A DNA stretch of 64,000 bases from Cristatella mucedo. Its lineage: Eukaryota; Bryozoa; Phylactolaemata; Cristatellidae. The DNA lies in contig WPIO01000025.1 of assembly GCA_009760855.2 (NCBI GenBank), positions 3,281,001-3,345,000 of the forward strand. Reading direction: 5' to 3'. The notes under the pieces were generated by a model, which worked only from the letters and a program-made list of their open reading frames with translations, searched no databases and was not told the origin of the DNA. Below are positions 30,306 to 59,979 of the stretch, in pieces. The translations under genes and the position numbers were made by a program. The first letter of the stretch is position 1. Each line of letters begins with the position of its first letter.

Positions 30306-32824
30306 GTAACCGGCTTGAACGGCAGCGCAGGCGGCTCTCTCGCAGAGGCAACCTTTCCCGAGCGCGGCGGCGGAGCATTTCGAGGAGCTTTTAGCAGGGC
30401 GCGTGTGCACGCACGTATGCGAACCTCGGCGAGAGCCGCCCCGACACTCGCTCGAGATGCTGAAGCAGCGTAGGCCGTCGGGCGCTCAGGGCTAGACAAG
30501 CACGATGCGCCGGCCGCTCTTCGTGGCTGCCGCCGAAACCGCGAACGCTCCTCCTCCTCCTCCGAAGCCGTGCTTTGAGAGCCTTGAAGCAACGAGACCC
30601 AAAGGCAGTCTCGGAGCAGGTGCGTGGCGCGCCCGCTGCAGCGGAAGAAGAAGAAGCGGCTGGCGGCGCTCACCGCTGCAAACGCCCGATCGTCGGTCAA
30701 GGCCTCGCTCGCTGCTGAGAAACGCGATGCTGCTGCTCTAGCAGCTACTCTAGTTACGGTGTCTCAAAACTCTCCGGGTAATCAGCCGGCCGGCGTAAAC
30801 GGGCTCGGCTATTGCTAGGCCGCAGCCTAGCAAATAATAATAATAATAGCCGCAGCAAATAATAGCAGGCCGTTTGTGTAGCGCCATAAAGTACTGAATC
30901 TCTATCAATATTATGGTAGGCAGTGTCTGATGCGAGCTTGCATAAAAATGAGGGGATGTATGGTGGCATGCCAGTGTTCAGGAGGCTAAGCATTCGTGCG
31001 AAAATTTGGATACGATAATTCATGGAAAATTATAATCGGGATAGCATATAAAATACCCAGGCAAAAGGCAAGATGTAGGAAACAATTAGTTTTGCCAGGA
31101 AGCCTGTACAAAGAAAAGATAACGACGACTCTTGTTGGCATGGTGCGGGAACTTTGTAGTTGTTGCTCATAAGAAAGTATACTAAATTGTTCACGTATCT
31201 TTCTGCCACTGTTTCCTGTCTTGGTCTAAGCAGAACGACTGCCTGTTTTAAGGCAATTAGCTTAGTGAGCGTTTTACAGCTTCTGCTGCAAATCTATTCC
31301 AGCGTGTTAAAACTATTGGCCTCGCGGTCGTTGATTGTCTTTGCTTGCACTAGCCAAAACTTTTGGTTTTGGTTCTGGAGGCTGCAGTGATGAATGTTGT
31401 TAAAGAGTTGTCAATCCAATTTTCATCAGTATTGATGACTGCTAAGATACTCAGCTCCTTCAAAAAGATAATTCAGCATTAGATGAGACTTCAATCATCG
31501 CTTACAATGCACCATAGGCATTTAGGTAAGGACCTCTGGTCTGGCGAGTAACGCGAACTGAATCGTGCACTCGGTATCCATCGGCGAACAGCGAAGCACA
31601 GGAACAAGAAGAAAAATTCACCGGGGCGCAAGAATAGCTGAGCGGACTCGATGCGTCTTCAGCTAAGACCTAAATACTGAAAAGTGAATGCAGGTGGTAC
31701 AGAAGGCGGTAGCGAGGACCAGACTGTTGGTGCATACTAACTGATGGCCTGATCACCTAAAGATTTTATTTTCGTGCGATGTGCATCGAAACGATTGTAG
31801 TGGTTTGTGTAAGACCAGGGGAGCAAGGAGGAAAGATAGATACCATGGTGCGAATGAAGCGACCTGTAAGCTACAAAGGATCCTGTAGTCGATTCAACGT
31901 TTGATATGGAGCCAGCGAAGCTCAGACAGCAGTGATGTGACATGGCAGCTACGCGGTTGACGACGGACCAGGTGAGCTTCGAAGCTTTACACTAGGTGCA
32001 TATGATTATGGCCACAGGCAGAGAGTCATGAATAAAGATGATCGTCGTAATCTAGAGGCGATGTCTCAAACGCGTTAACGCGTTTGATGAGGTGACTTAC
32101 GGGTCGAACTAGAATGGCGTCAAGCTCGACATCTAAAAAGACGACCGAGTCCCACTCCTACGAGTCCTCGGCAACTAGTCTAGTTAGAGAAAATGGCTGA
32201 CGAAATTTTTGGTCTCTATACCGACCAGCAACAGTACGAAAGGCTTTAGTTATCTGGACAACAGAGTTGGGGCTGCACCGTCGCAGTAGCCGCCAAGTTC
32301 CGTTCGCCGTGCAATGGCATTACCGATGAGCCACTTTGGCTACTCCAAAAGCTGCTTCCCATCGAGAAAGTAAATGAAACTTGTGCTCGGTCACTGAGCT
32401 GGAGTTGAAACGAAAACACCCCACCGGCACTGGGGGCAGCGTTCTGCCGATACAGATCGGAGTGAGAGCTCACTTTCGCTTGCCTCAGCTAACGATCGGA
32501 TGCCGAGTGGTCGCCGACGGCTTGGACCGGCGAAGCCTAACTGACTGCAAGCCCGCCTAACTGCAAGGCGCTACTGCCGACCCTGAGCTACGTGAGGCTG
32601 CCGCACTGTGTAAGTCGCGATTTTGTTTTCACTTGAGCGTCTCGTTTCCAGGTTGCATATCCGACTGTCTGTACTCACCGTACGAAGAATTGTCGGCCTG
32701 CGAGATGAAGCGCTGCATCGTCGCCAAGCTCGAGGAGGGCGATTGCAAGACGTGGGGTGCCAAGGCGGCCGCAGCCAAGGCCCTGGGCCCGCTGAGGGAG
32801 GCGTGCCAATCCGAGCAGCAGTGA
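30245..32824 (+). CDS. Small secreted peptide with six cysteines
   Basis: Two exons, 30245-30305 and 32652-32824, encode 77 residues. Exon 1 is a classic signal peptide: Met, then a hydrophobic run (ALFLVAAVASTAV), ending near the donor GTAACC at 30306. Exon 2 follows the acceptor GTTTCCAG and joins in phase 1 to make Gly before the first Cys. The mature part is about 57 residues with spacing C-x3-C-x10-C-x4-C-x9-C-x19-C, an Ala/Lys-rich segment before the last Cys, and a Gln-rich end. Six cysteines suggest three disulfides and export. I recognise no family: it could be a pheromone, antimicrobial, venom-like or other defence peptide, and none of these is supported over the others. A possible ATTAAA lies at 33034. 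Confidence 0.7.
30825..30925 (-). mobile_element. LINE-1-type 3' tail remnant
   Basis: AATAATAATAATAATAG followed by GTGTAGCGCCATAAAG and CTGAATCTCTATCA resembles the reversed LINE-1 tail. It lies inside the secreted-peptide intron. Confidence 0.5.
31690..31965 (-). mobile_element. Decayed LINE-1 family fragment
   Basis: The minus strand can still be read, with frame changes, as a stretch like SELRWLHIKR-IDYRIL and APWYLSFLLAPL, the counterpart of LHWLP-IDF in better copies. It lies in the secreted-peptide intron. Confidence 0.6.
32652..32824 (+). CDS. Secreted peptide exon 2 (mature six-Cys domain)
   Basis: The acceptor CGTTTCCAG ends at 32651. All six cysteines are in this exon, and TGA is at 32822-32824. 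The composition is very protein-like and unlike the flanks. Confidence 0.72.
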
Positions 32825-33039
32825 TCGCCGTCTGGCGGCGGCGAAGATGGCGGAGGCATTGACCGCGCTGCTCGGCGGGGAACGCGGCGGCGGCGCTGCG
32901 CGCAGAGCAGCGCCGGCAGCAGAGCCGTGGCCTACGGCTCGAAGCGCGGCGCCATCGCGCCAATCGACGCCACGCGAAAAATTGTTCGCAGCAAATGCTA
33001 GCACCCGAAGTCTCGCCGAAGACGAGGCTGCCAATTAAA

Positions 33040-33519
33040 TCTGTCGACGGGCATTCGAAGCAGTTTTTGCCACTTCTCGCGCCCAGCGTGACCGGCCGTT
33101 TTGAAGGAGACCGAAGGTAAACGAACCTCGCGTGCTTGCAGAATGAAAAGCCCGCGGGAATCTCGCTGGTAGAAGCTCGCTCGAACTCGAGAAAGACTCC
33201 GGACGCTGACGTTAGGATGCACGAGTGCGAGGTCGGACGGAAGTCAAGGTCGGTCAAAAATCATTTGAAGGACCGACCGGGGAGGGGACGTGTTTCAGAC
33301 ATCAGCAAGTGGCGCATCCAGCACAAGCAGCGGCAGACAAATGGGCCTGGACATACAAATAGCCATATAGAATAATAATAATAATACCAGATGGCAAGCA
33401 CATGAGATGGCAAGCACAGGATCAGGCTCGGGTAGACAAATGGGCCGCGAGGGCTGAGAGCGGGTGGCAAACGTGCAAAGAAAGTACAAACGTGCAAACG
33501 TAGAATTGGCGTACAAACG
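33040..33519. other. No recognisable gene
   Basis: Sequence after the secreted-peptide gene. It contains a short AATAATAATAATA run at 33370 and imperfect direct repeats of GATGGCAAGCACA (33391-33420) and GTACAAACGTGCAAACG-like units (33470-33520). Confidence 0.45.
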
Positions 33520-34577
33520 AAGAATTGTTGAGACCATTTATCCTGAGCCTCTAGGAAAAGCAATTCGGACCCATGGGATTGGCTATCACTTCAATGCTGA
33601 TATTGATACTGATGCTGATACGATGCCCAGATGCATTGTCGTTTAAACCGCGGAATCTGCTGCAGTGACTGATAAACCGAATGCTTGCCATGCGGTTATT
33701 CGTTCCTTGATGTCGGCCAATAGCCTTATACTGGACGAAGTATGAAACGAACTCTTTCTCATAGGACACTCCTAGCGATCGGCTGGACTAAGAGAATTTG
33801 CTATAATTGGCGATGCTGCCGTGCGACCTCCAACGTCCGCTCGGAATTAGGTTTCCCCTTTGATAGCTGCTTAAATTTTGAAAGCTTAATTAGAAGGGCT
33901 ACCTCTTCAGCTAAACATCTCGCTTGATTCTGTCTAAGATTAATGGCTGTCTACCGCGGTGGCTTAAGAAAAAATTAACTCGCTCCCTGGTTCTGTCTAG
34001 GCTGGGCTACTGGAATTCCGTTTTGGCTGGCGACCTAAAGAGCCATTAAGCCTCTGCAGCAGGCGATAAATATGTCTTCGACGCTAATCAACAAGCCTCA
34101 GAGGTTCAGCTACAGTTTGCTTTTCTGAAGCAGCTGCGATGGGTCCCGGTCGATCAACGGATACAGAGCAAAATTCTTACTCTGACACATAAGACCCTCC
34201 ATGGCTTGGCTCCTTCATACCTCGATGAACTGCTGCACCAGTTTCAGCCTCCGCGTGTCCTCAGGTTCTCTGTGGACAATAAATTAGCTGCTCCATTCCA
34301 CCGCTCAGGGATCGTTGGTGACAGAAGCTTTTGCTCTGCAGGTCCTAGACTGTGGAACTCATGTCCACAATTCTCGCGAAAAGACATCTACTCTCCTGCT
34401 GCCGACTTGGGCACATCTTTTCCAGCTATCCAGAGCCGTTGCTTCCAAGCCACTCACTTCCCTGACTGTCCTGCTGACTTAGCTATGCGGCCCAGTTTCT
34501 CGTTGTTGCGTGAGATGAAGTCTGGTGGCTACCAAATGCGCACCGAAAGCCACTTAGGCTTTGAGTGCACTACCACG

Positions 34578-34730
34578 CTGGTTTTTGGCCCAGGGGTTAA
34601 GATGCTCGCCCCGACACCAAGGTCTGGTTGAGGTCGTGGGCTCGAGCCCCGTGGCATATGTAAAGGGCCTGAGTAGTGAGGAATGAGTAGTGATTAATTT
34701 CTCTTAGGGCGCTATAGAAATTATATATAC
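34578..34730 (+). mobile_element. SINE-A copy inserted in LINE-2
   Basis: TTTTGGCCCAGGGGTTAAG (head), GAGGTCGTGGGCTCGAGCCC (B box), then GGGCCTGAGTAG...TTCTCTTAGGGCGCTATAG (tail; part duplicated) and an AT-rich end. Confidence 0.83.
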
Positions 34731-34790
34731 ACATATATATATATACGTATACATATATATATATAGAGAGAGAGAGACAGAGAGAGAGAA
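34728..34790. repeat. (AT)n then (GA)n microsatellite
   Basis: ATATAT/ACATATAT run followed by GAGAGAGACAGAGAG, grown on the SINE tail. Confidence 0.9.
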
Positions 34791-34860
34791 AGGACTCGCC
34801 TGCATTGCTTAGTCTTTGTGGCTTTGTGGAGTTCCAGAGGGACAGATCTACACAAGCACA

Positions 34861-35795
34861 CTTAACGAGAAGTAACGAGAAGCAAACTTAACGAGAAGTA
34901 CGAGAAGTAACGAGAACTAACGGGTAGCACACTTAACGACAACCTAAGTCCGAAGCGACGAGCTGCTGCGGACTGGCTCGATTGTGCGCCGCTACTTTAA
35001 TTGCGGCGACGCTAACGTCATTTGTGTTGCCGCAAGTGCCCTGGTTAGGCGGATAACTTGCGTCGCTGTAGCGAGTCTCGCGGAAAGCGTGAGTGCAAGC
35101 GAACTAAAACAAAAAAGGAGAAAGAGAGCCTTCATTCCGCTCTCGGCGTATTTGTAGACGCTGCGTGTACTCGCGAAATATCGCTGGCAGAACGCTATTA
35201 CAAATCAAAATTAAAGACCTCGCATTTAAGTGTCTACGCTCAACCGCAGCGACTCAAAGACCGGCTGCAGACGGTCGCCAAGACGCAAGACGTCCTGCTG
35301 CTCGGGCTCTTCGTTTCGGTCCGTTCTGACGATGACTGGCAATCGCCATTCCTCGGCGGGTTCACCTAAATCGAGAAGACACAGTCTACCCAAGAGAAAT
35401 CTCGAGAAAAGCATTTTCGCGCGAAACATTTGGCAGAAATTTGAAAGTAAAATTTAAAGATCGTGCGTCTAAGAGCATAGCCGCACAAGGGCCAAGCCAC
35501 GATGCTCAGCGGCCAGCTGCATACAGTCGCTAGGACACGCCCCACGGTATCTAAATACGCAATTAAATAAAGCGCTAGCCTAAAGCGTGCCAACCTCACT
35601 GGTAGAAAACGCTGGCGGTTCCTAATTCTAAAAATGGACGAACCGCAAATAGACCTGCAGGAGGCAATGTAACGTCGCGCAATTGTAAAGTTATAGCTTG
35701 GGAGTCCAGATTGCACCATAGACAGACTACAAACAGTTCCTGATTAGCAGGCCAGCGAGCAGCGCGATATCCGATTACCAAAGCGAGCGTATACA
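34861..35795. other. No recognisable gene; short tandem repeats
   Basis: At 34860-34935 there are several copies of a TTAACGAGAAGTAACGAG-like unit. Two diverged blocks (about 35165-35290 and 35405-35530) share AAATTTAAAGA and GCAGACGGTCGC / GCATACAGTCGC segments and may be an old tandem duplication. Confidence 0.45.
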
Positions 35796-35799
35796 TCAT

Positions 35800-35990
35800 G
35801 AGAAGCTCACTGCCGGTGGCCTCGCTTCACTGAGTCATAGTTAGCATACTTTACACGTTTATTACACGTCACTCCCGGAAGTATTTGTCCTCGAAAGACA
35901 ACGCCGCTCCGTCTTGCCACGTGACGCAATTACGTCGTCTTGCGGCATTTCGGAGGGAAAGGCGGACATTCTTGCTTTAATTAGTGGATT
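35800..35990 (+). repeat. Dispersed repeat pair, copy 1
   Basis: It shares ordered blocks with 36645-36790: AGCTCACTGCC, TGAGTCATAGT, GGAAG, CAACGC-GC, CGTCTTGC and a CTTTAATTAG/CTTTGATTCG end. It is of unknown class. Confidence 0.7.
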
Positions 35991-36483
35991 TGCGAATCTG
36001 GCAGAGATACTTACCTCCCGATCTAAAGATTCTTAAGCTTTAGGCTTACATTAAAATATTAATAGCAGTTTTTTTGTATGCAACCCATACAGAGAGCCGA
36101 ATCTCTGTTCAAGCCCTCTACAACAGGCTACATGAGAGGCACTATACAAGAGTTTAATGGTGCGCGACCTATCACCCTCACACAAGTATGCAAAAGTGCA
36201 CAGGAAAATGGACGCCGATTAGTGGGATCCCTGGTTCTAACGTGCGCCGATTCTTGTGGCCAGCGACCAAAGCCGGAAGCAATTTTTGACTGTCGGTGCA
36301 TACGAACTGAAAGCCCGATAGCCAAAACATTGCAATTTAGTGCGAGGGACGACGACCGGAAGCCAAGGAGCGGGCAGTGCGACAGCACTCTGGAGGAGCA
36401 AGGGATGGAAGTCAGGTATTTGCAAGCGAGTGAAGCGACCTTTACGCTATACAGAGAATCTTGAATAAAGAATAAAAAATTGA

Positions 36484-36600
36484 ATTCATTTGTATAGCGC
36501 CCTTAGAGAACTTGTTCTCTATTCAGGCACTTTCCATATGCCTAGGGGTTCGAGCCCACGACCTCGAAGGCCATCCAAGTCGACTTGGTGCTTGATAAGG
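36484..36600 (-). mobile_element. SINE-A copy
   Basis: Reverse orientation: ATTCATTTGTATAGCGCCC, AGAGAACTTGTTCTCTATTC, CATATGCCTAGGGGTTCGAG (reverse B box), CGACCTCGAAGGCC. The head is partly lost. Confidence 0.82.
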
Positions 36601-36644
36601 AGCCAGCTCGGAGAGAATAATATACATAACTTAATATACATAAT

Positions 36645-36790
36645 AGCGAGCAGCTCACTGCCTGTGGACTCACTTCGCTGAGTCATAGTATTTCCGTCAC
36701 GGAAGGCAACGCTGCGCCATCTTGCCGCTCGACGCAAGTGCGCCATCTTGCGGCGTGACGGACGTTCTCGCTTTGATTCGTAGACACAGA
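36645..36790 (+). repeat. Dispersed repeat pair, copy 2
   Basis: This is the second copy of the 35800-35990 repeat, in the same orientation. It lacks an internal block present in copy 1 and has an internal duplication of GCGCCATCTTGC. Confidence 0.7.
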
Positions 36791-39700
36791 GGTACCAGTA
36801 GCCACCTTTAGCCATGTTCAGAGAGGCCGGCCGCGTTGATGACAGCTGGATGCATCGGCACGCCTGTGTGAGCAGAATGCTTAGCGGTTCGCGCGAGACG
36901 CCATTTTCTGAGCTCCTCGTCTTCGCAGCGGAAGCTCGGACGGACGTTGGCGCCATTCCTCCAGTCCTTGCAAGCGGTAACCGAGCGGAGCCGCTGCCTC
37001 CAATGAGCGAGCGTCCTTTTAACGCAGTGGCGTGCACAGGCCGCAGGCTTGTCGTGCCTTTCGGTCCGAGCAAAGGACTCGTCCTTATCGGTGCGCCACT
37101 CAGCGCCACTCGATGTCAGCCAAGTTGTAATGAGACTGGCGGGAGACGCACGCTTTCGCTGTAGCGGTCCCTCGTGAGACCCATGCAAGCATTTCCCGTT
37201 GCGACGAGCGCTTTTCTACCTTCTTCTACACAGGCTCTGCATGCAGGCGTGAATGCTCCTGCTTGCGTCGACGGCTTCGTACGCACGCCTCTCTCCTGCT
37301 CGTGTGCCAGATCTGCTGAAGTCCTCAGCATTATTTACAAATCCTTGCCTGATATGACACAAGTGATACATCGACCGTTTTGCTAACTTTCCGAATGATT
37401 GCAGTCAGCAGAGCAGCGACGTGCTGTTGGAATTCTAGCGGGCTGGACCATACCTAGGCAGTCTCTCAAATTATCCCAGCAAGGTTTTCCAATCTAGCTA
37501 GGAAGCTTCCCTGTCGGTCTTTTGGCGGACACGGTGGCAAATCGATGGCCGAAGAGTCAACACGATTAGGGAGCACCCGTGAACCTGTTCTGTGGCTTTT
37601 TACTAGCCAAGTAATTTAAAGTAAATAACGGCAGAAATAGAAAGAGACCGTGAGAATGAAGCATGCCAGTCACATGCCAAACTGCACAGCATCAATTCCT
37701 CGTGGGCTCGTGTTTTATTTTTACTGGAGCTAAGGAGACCGATCGGGCAGCCCGCACTTTAGCGCGAAGCGGCTTCGCGGTTTTCCATGGAAGAGTGAAC
37801 GCAGGTTTTCGTTTACAGGTCTCACGAGACTTCGAGAGACATCTTCTCTTCAACTTCATCATCATCAACTCTTCGAGGTTTCGGCGTCACGAGCGCCGCT
37901 TCAGGTTTTCAGCTCTCGCGGGCGTGAGGAGGCAAGGCCAATCTGGACTTTTCCTTCGACGACACTGTCAGAATGTTTACCCCTTCAAGCCGGTCGCCAG
38001 CCCGGTGCATCGGCGTGACTTTAGAGGATACCGCCGTGCATGTCGCAGGTGACTAACATGCAAACTAATCGTAATTGCTTGCTCTCGCCTAGATTCGCCG
38101 CTTAATCGGCGACATCTTTTCGGTAATATATTCCAAGCCCCCCCCCTCCGACCGACTAAGCGCTCCGAACTTCGGCGCTTCCGAACTTCCGTTGATTTAA
38201 TTTGGAGCCTCAGCCCTGCTAGGTGCTAACAACTGCTATTAGCTTAACCCCTGCAAGTAAGAAGTAAGAAGCTGCGACGACATCTTCCGCACCCGCCACT
38301 CGGCGGTTGCACACAAATTGGGCATAGCTCAAAAGCAGCGATCGGGTCTCGACTGTTTCCGTTTTGATGACCGCTTACACCTCTTATTCTTGGTGCTTTG
38401 TTGTAAGAGCTTGCGTAGGTAACGAAGGACGAGCTGTTTTCGTAAAATAATAAAATGCTCGACTTGCTGAACCGCCAAACGGACTTATATGGGGCATACA
38501 CGTATCGCGATGGGAAACCTCTTAGCAAGTGGAAGGACGATGGGGCGTGTCGTCGCGTTGCCCTCATAAGCTGAACCCTCGACCTCCGAAGCGAGAGGTA
38601 GCAGTCGCCTTGACTCGTTCGTTTTGACATGGCAAGCAGTAGCGGTGCTCTCGTCGGTCGAAGGGCGAAAGAAGAGTACAGAGGGCAAGCGAAGCGTGCT
38701 ATGAGGCTGGCCTCGAGGCTGCCGCTTTTTTCGATTTCAACGAGAGCTGCCGAGTGCATGCATGCCGGCCCAAAGCGACCGATCATTTTCACAGGGAAGC
38801 GTGGCGAAAGTCGAAATAAGCCGCTTGCACGGATGCAGAGACATGTAGGGGGCACTCGCACTTACAGGGGGGAGGGGCTCTTACGGCGGCTAGAACTCGC
38901 ACGCCCTCGCCATTGCGAGAAACAGATGCATCCACCTTTACTGTGGCTCGCTTACGGATGGCGGTCTCCATTGGAAACGGGGCTTCAGCACACTTTAAGT
39001 CAGCGTCGTCTCAATGAAATACAGCATCAACAAAGCCGGTCGATGGTAACGCTATCGGCGCGGTCGGTAATACCCTGGTACGCCACGATGCCTCGCCTTC
39101 AGGGTTACGGCCAGGGCGGTATCACGCATTGCGACAAAAAATGTTCTGGTCTGTGTAGCAGTGAAAACAGCTGCACGAGCGGCCAGCGTCCCGTCCCGTC
39201 CCGTGCTGCTGCTGCTGGGTCATATTCAGCCTGGGGCCGAATGCAACATGATCGGTTGACACGAAAGGGACAGCATCGTCCCCAATTGCAGCACTCGTAA
39301 ATACGACATAGAAATCCTGGGGCGAAGCAGAGCTAGAAAACACGCCGCTCTATCACTCCCTCTCTCCTCTACATCTCTTCGCTGTCGATCCGAAAAGAGA
39401 TATACGAGAGGAAAGAGAGATAAACCCTTTCAGCCAGCTGAGCACGGGCGCGGACCGACAAGGAAGGCCGGCAAACTCGACGACTTGAGTCAACTCAGGA
39501 GGTTACAAAACAAACATTGACGAAGCAGTGAATGCACTATTAATGTCGAGCACGACGGCCCAATAAATACACGAACTGACCGCAGGCGAACGAGCGCTTG
39601 GCGAGCAAAGGCACGAGTCGCGGCTGCAGCGACTGGCGTCACCGGCGGCGACGGGGCGGCGACGGGGGGGGCGTGGGGGGCCGACGGCTGGCGGCAGCTT

Positions 39701-39904
39701 GCGGCTGCCTCAGCGTGCCGTGGGCGTGCCGTGCCGTAGCGGCTTGGAAAGGCATAATTAGAGCCCAGGCACGCCCACAGTTGGCAACGTCCCATCAATG
39801 GCATCTCGTGAAAGGGGAGCCGCAGGCGCTTAAGTGGAGGAGGGATTCCTGCGCTCGCTCGTGCAGGGCCAAAAACTTTCCAGCGAGCAGTTCATCGCCG
39901 GTCA
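36791..39904. other. No recognisable gene between repeats and TGFBRAP1 3' end
   Basis: Open frames such as 37663-38052 and 38629-39300 (plus) show no known motif. The last few hundred bases should hold the 3' UTR of the minus-strand TGFBRAP1. A GC-rich direct-repeat patch (GGCGACGGGGCGGCGACGGG) lies at 39648-39670. Confidence 0.4.
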
Positions 39905-58158
<18,254 letters not shown>

Positions 58159-58985
58159 CTGCGACAGGCCGCCGAAAGTGCGGCAAAGAGGAAAGAGTGG
58201 CATAAGGCGTCAGTGGTAGCACACACACATACCAATGTAGTACATAAAGACTGGCATGCTGGCCACACAAGGCATCAGCCTTAAAAAGTGGCGGGCAAAT
58301 GAGAAGACCAAGTAACAACTGGACAGACGCAATACAATAGTGCAAGACCTCACAGCAGTTGAGTCGGGCCGAGTCGAAGCGCTGAAGCGCTAAAAAGAAT
58401 AATGATAAAGACGACAAGACACGACATGGGGCAAACTGCTTGCTTCCGTAAACTAACCAGGCAGCTGCCTGCTCTAGCTCTGCAAGGCAGCGCTGTCGGG
58501 CGGAAATGGTGCCTCTACAGCCTCTACTGCCTCTACAGCTTCCGACATCCAATCATTCACCTATCTCAAGTAAATTGGGTGTATTCAGAAGAGCATACAT
58601 CGGCTCTAGGCTTGCTAAGCTATTACGACAGGCAAATATTATGTGTGACGCCACATTTCCCGTGACTTCTGGGTATTCCCACTCAAGTTTTAGAAACTCA
58701 GCCCTCTAAAAATCCTGGCTGTCGGCCTGTGAATCCTTTTGTGACTTCGAACTGTGAAGGGTCTTGAACTGAATCTGCTGCTAGACAGGAGACGTGACTT
58801 AGTTTAAGCAGCAGAAAAATGAAACTAACTACAGCACGATTAAAAAAAATTCGATTGGAAAGGCTTCCGAGACGAATGCTACATTGAGAACAAAAACTCG
58901 ATCGACCAGAGAGCCTAAAGAACTCCAAACATTACCCAACTACTGCACCAGTCCGTGCAGCCGCAGCAAACCCTGTGATCCCATC
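58159..58985. other. Upstream of the first TGFBRAP1 exon found; CNH exons not visible
   Basis: No match to the CNH domain was seen on the minus strand. At 58203-58272 a stretch reading SLYVLH has weak resemblance to the last CNH strand, but its splice phase does not fit. A short CTCTACAGC/CTCTACTGC triplet repeat is at 58510-58540. Confidence 0.4.
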
Positions 58986-59124
58986 TACTAAAGTACGACT
59001 TAATTTGTATAACGTTGGGCCATGGAAGCCAACAAAGATATCTAGTCACATTACCAAGACGTCATGGTCCATGTGTCAACTGTGACCTCGAGATCGTGAG
59101 CTACTGGTACAGTTACCTTCCTGC

Positions 59125-59127
<3 letters not shown>

Positions 59128-59162
<35 letters not shown>

Positions 59163-59260
59163 TAGTGATAATAGCAGTAATATATTTGAATAGCATCCCA
59201 GAGAACTTAATCCCTTTCTAGGCAGTTTACATATGCATATGCAAAGGAAGCACCTTTCTG
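59128..59260 (-). mobile_element. LINE-1-type 3' end
   Basis: Reversed: a 30-bp AAT run, CAGAGAACTTAATCCCTTTC, CATATGCAAAGGAAGCACC. Confidence 0.75.
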
Positions 59261-59979
59261 CACCAATACTTGAGCTTGCCTCACAACCCTGTGCACTCTC
59301 ACTCTCTTTCTATATGTCTGCGTCTTTCTGCCTAGCACTCTCTTACCCTTCATCAGCAATCGCGTGTGCATGCACACATATAGACTCACTTTCTCTTCTT
59401 TTCCATCTTATTTTGGGAAGCCAGTAGGAATTGGGGCATTTTCTGACCTGAAAACCAGGTCAGGACACATTTAATGAGGAATCTTCATCAGTCGAGCAAT
59501 ACACTGGTGTGCACCGACGAACCTTACAACAAGAAGTGTGCTTTCCTACATTATATCCCAGATCTCCAGCATGTGCATGGTGCTTGCAGCAGTAGCATCT
59601 ATGTGTCGCGGCTTCGAATTTCTGATTGTGGGTAGGCAACTCTATACCGTTTAGATATTAGCATTATATGTCAGCTACAGTTATGCAGTAAATGTTAGCT
59701 ATATAATCCACTGCTGCATTAACTGCCACTACGGCAGCTACGCCTTATATCGGTGGAATGACGTGCCCGGAAGCCGACAGAAGCAAAGCTTTGAAGCTGA
59801 GGAGTTCCTTATAGTTCCTTATACTTCCTTACACGAGCACTACATACAGCTTAAAGACTTCTGTCAAGAACCTCCTAAGAAATGGGACGGCGGCAAGGCC
59901 TCACTTTGTTTTAGATGTGCTTCACGATTATCAATTCCATTCAATCAAGAGCAATGCTACTTTTCATCGATGAATTAAA

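Larger units (their letters stand above)
33520..34860 (+). mobile_element. LINE-2 family copy, 5' truncated, interrupted by a SINE-A
   Basis: From about 33520 it matches the LINE-2 palm region (AHGIGYHF-like at 33570) and then the thumb and tail. At 34206-34631 there is a readable C-terminal part with CSAGPRLWNS and FSLLREMKSGGY. The 3' UTR resumes at about 34791 (CTTTGTGGCTTTGTGGAG) after a SINE-A and microsatellite insertion. Several stops show it is dead. Confidence 0.78.

Noticed and set aside
37663-38052. 129-codon plus-strand open frame
   Set aside because: No recognisable motif, signal or splice partner; composition is like its surroundings.
58203-58272. Possible last CNH exon of TGFBRAP1 (SLYVLH)
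   Set aside because: It would end two bases into a codon before GTATGT, but the next exon needs phase 0, and the resemblance is only a few residues.
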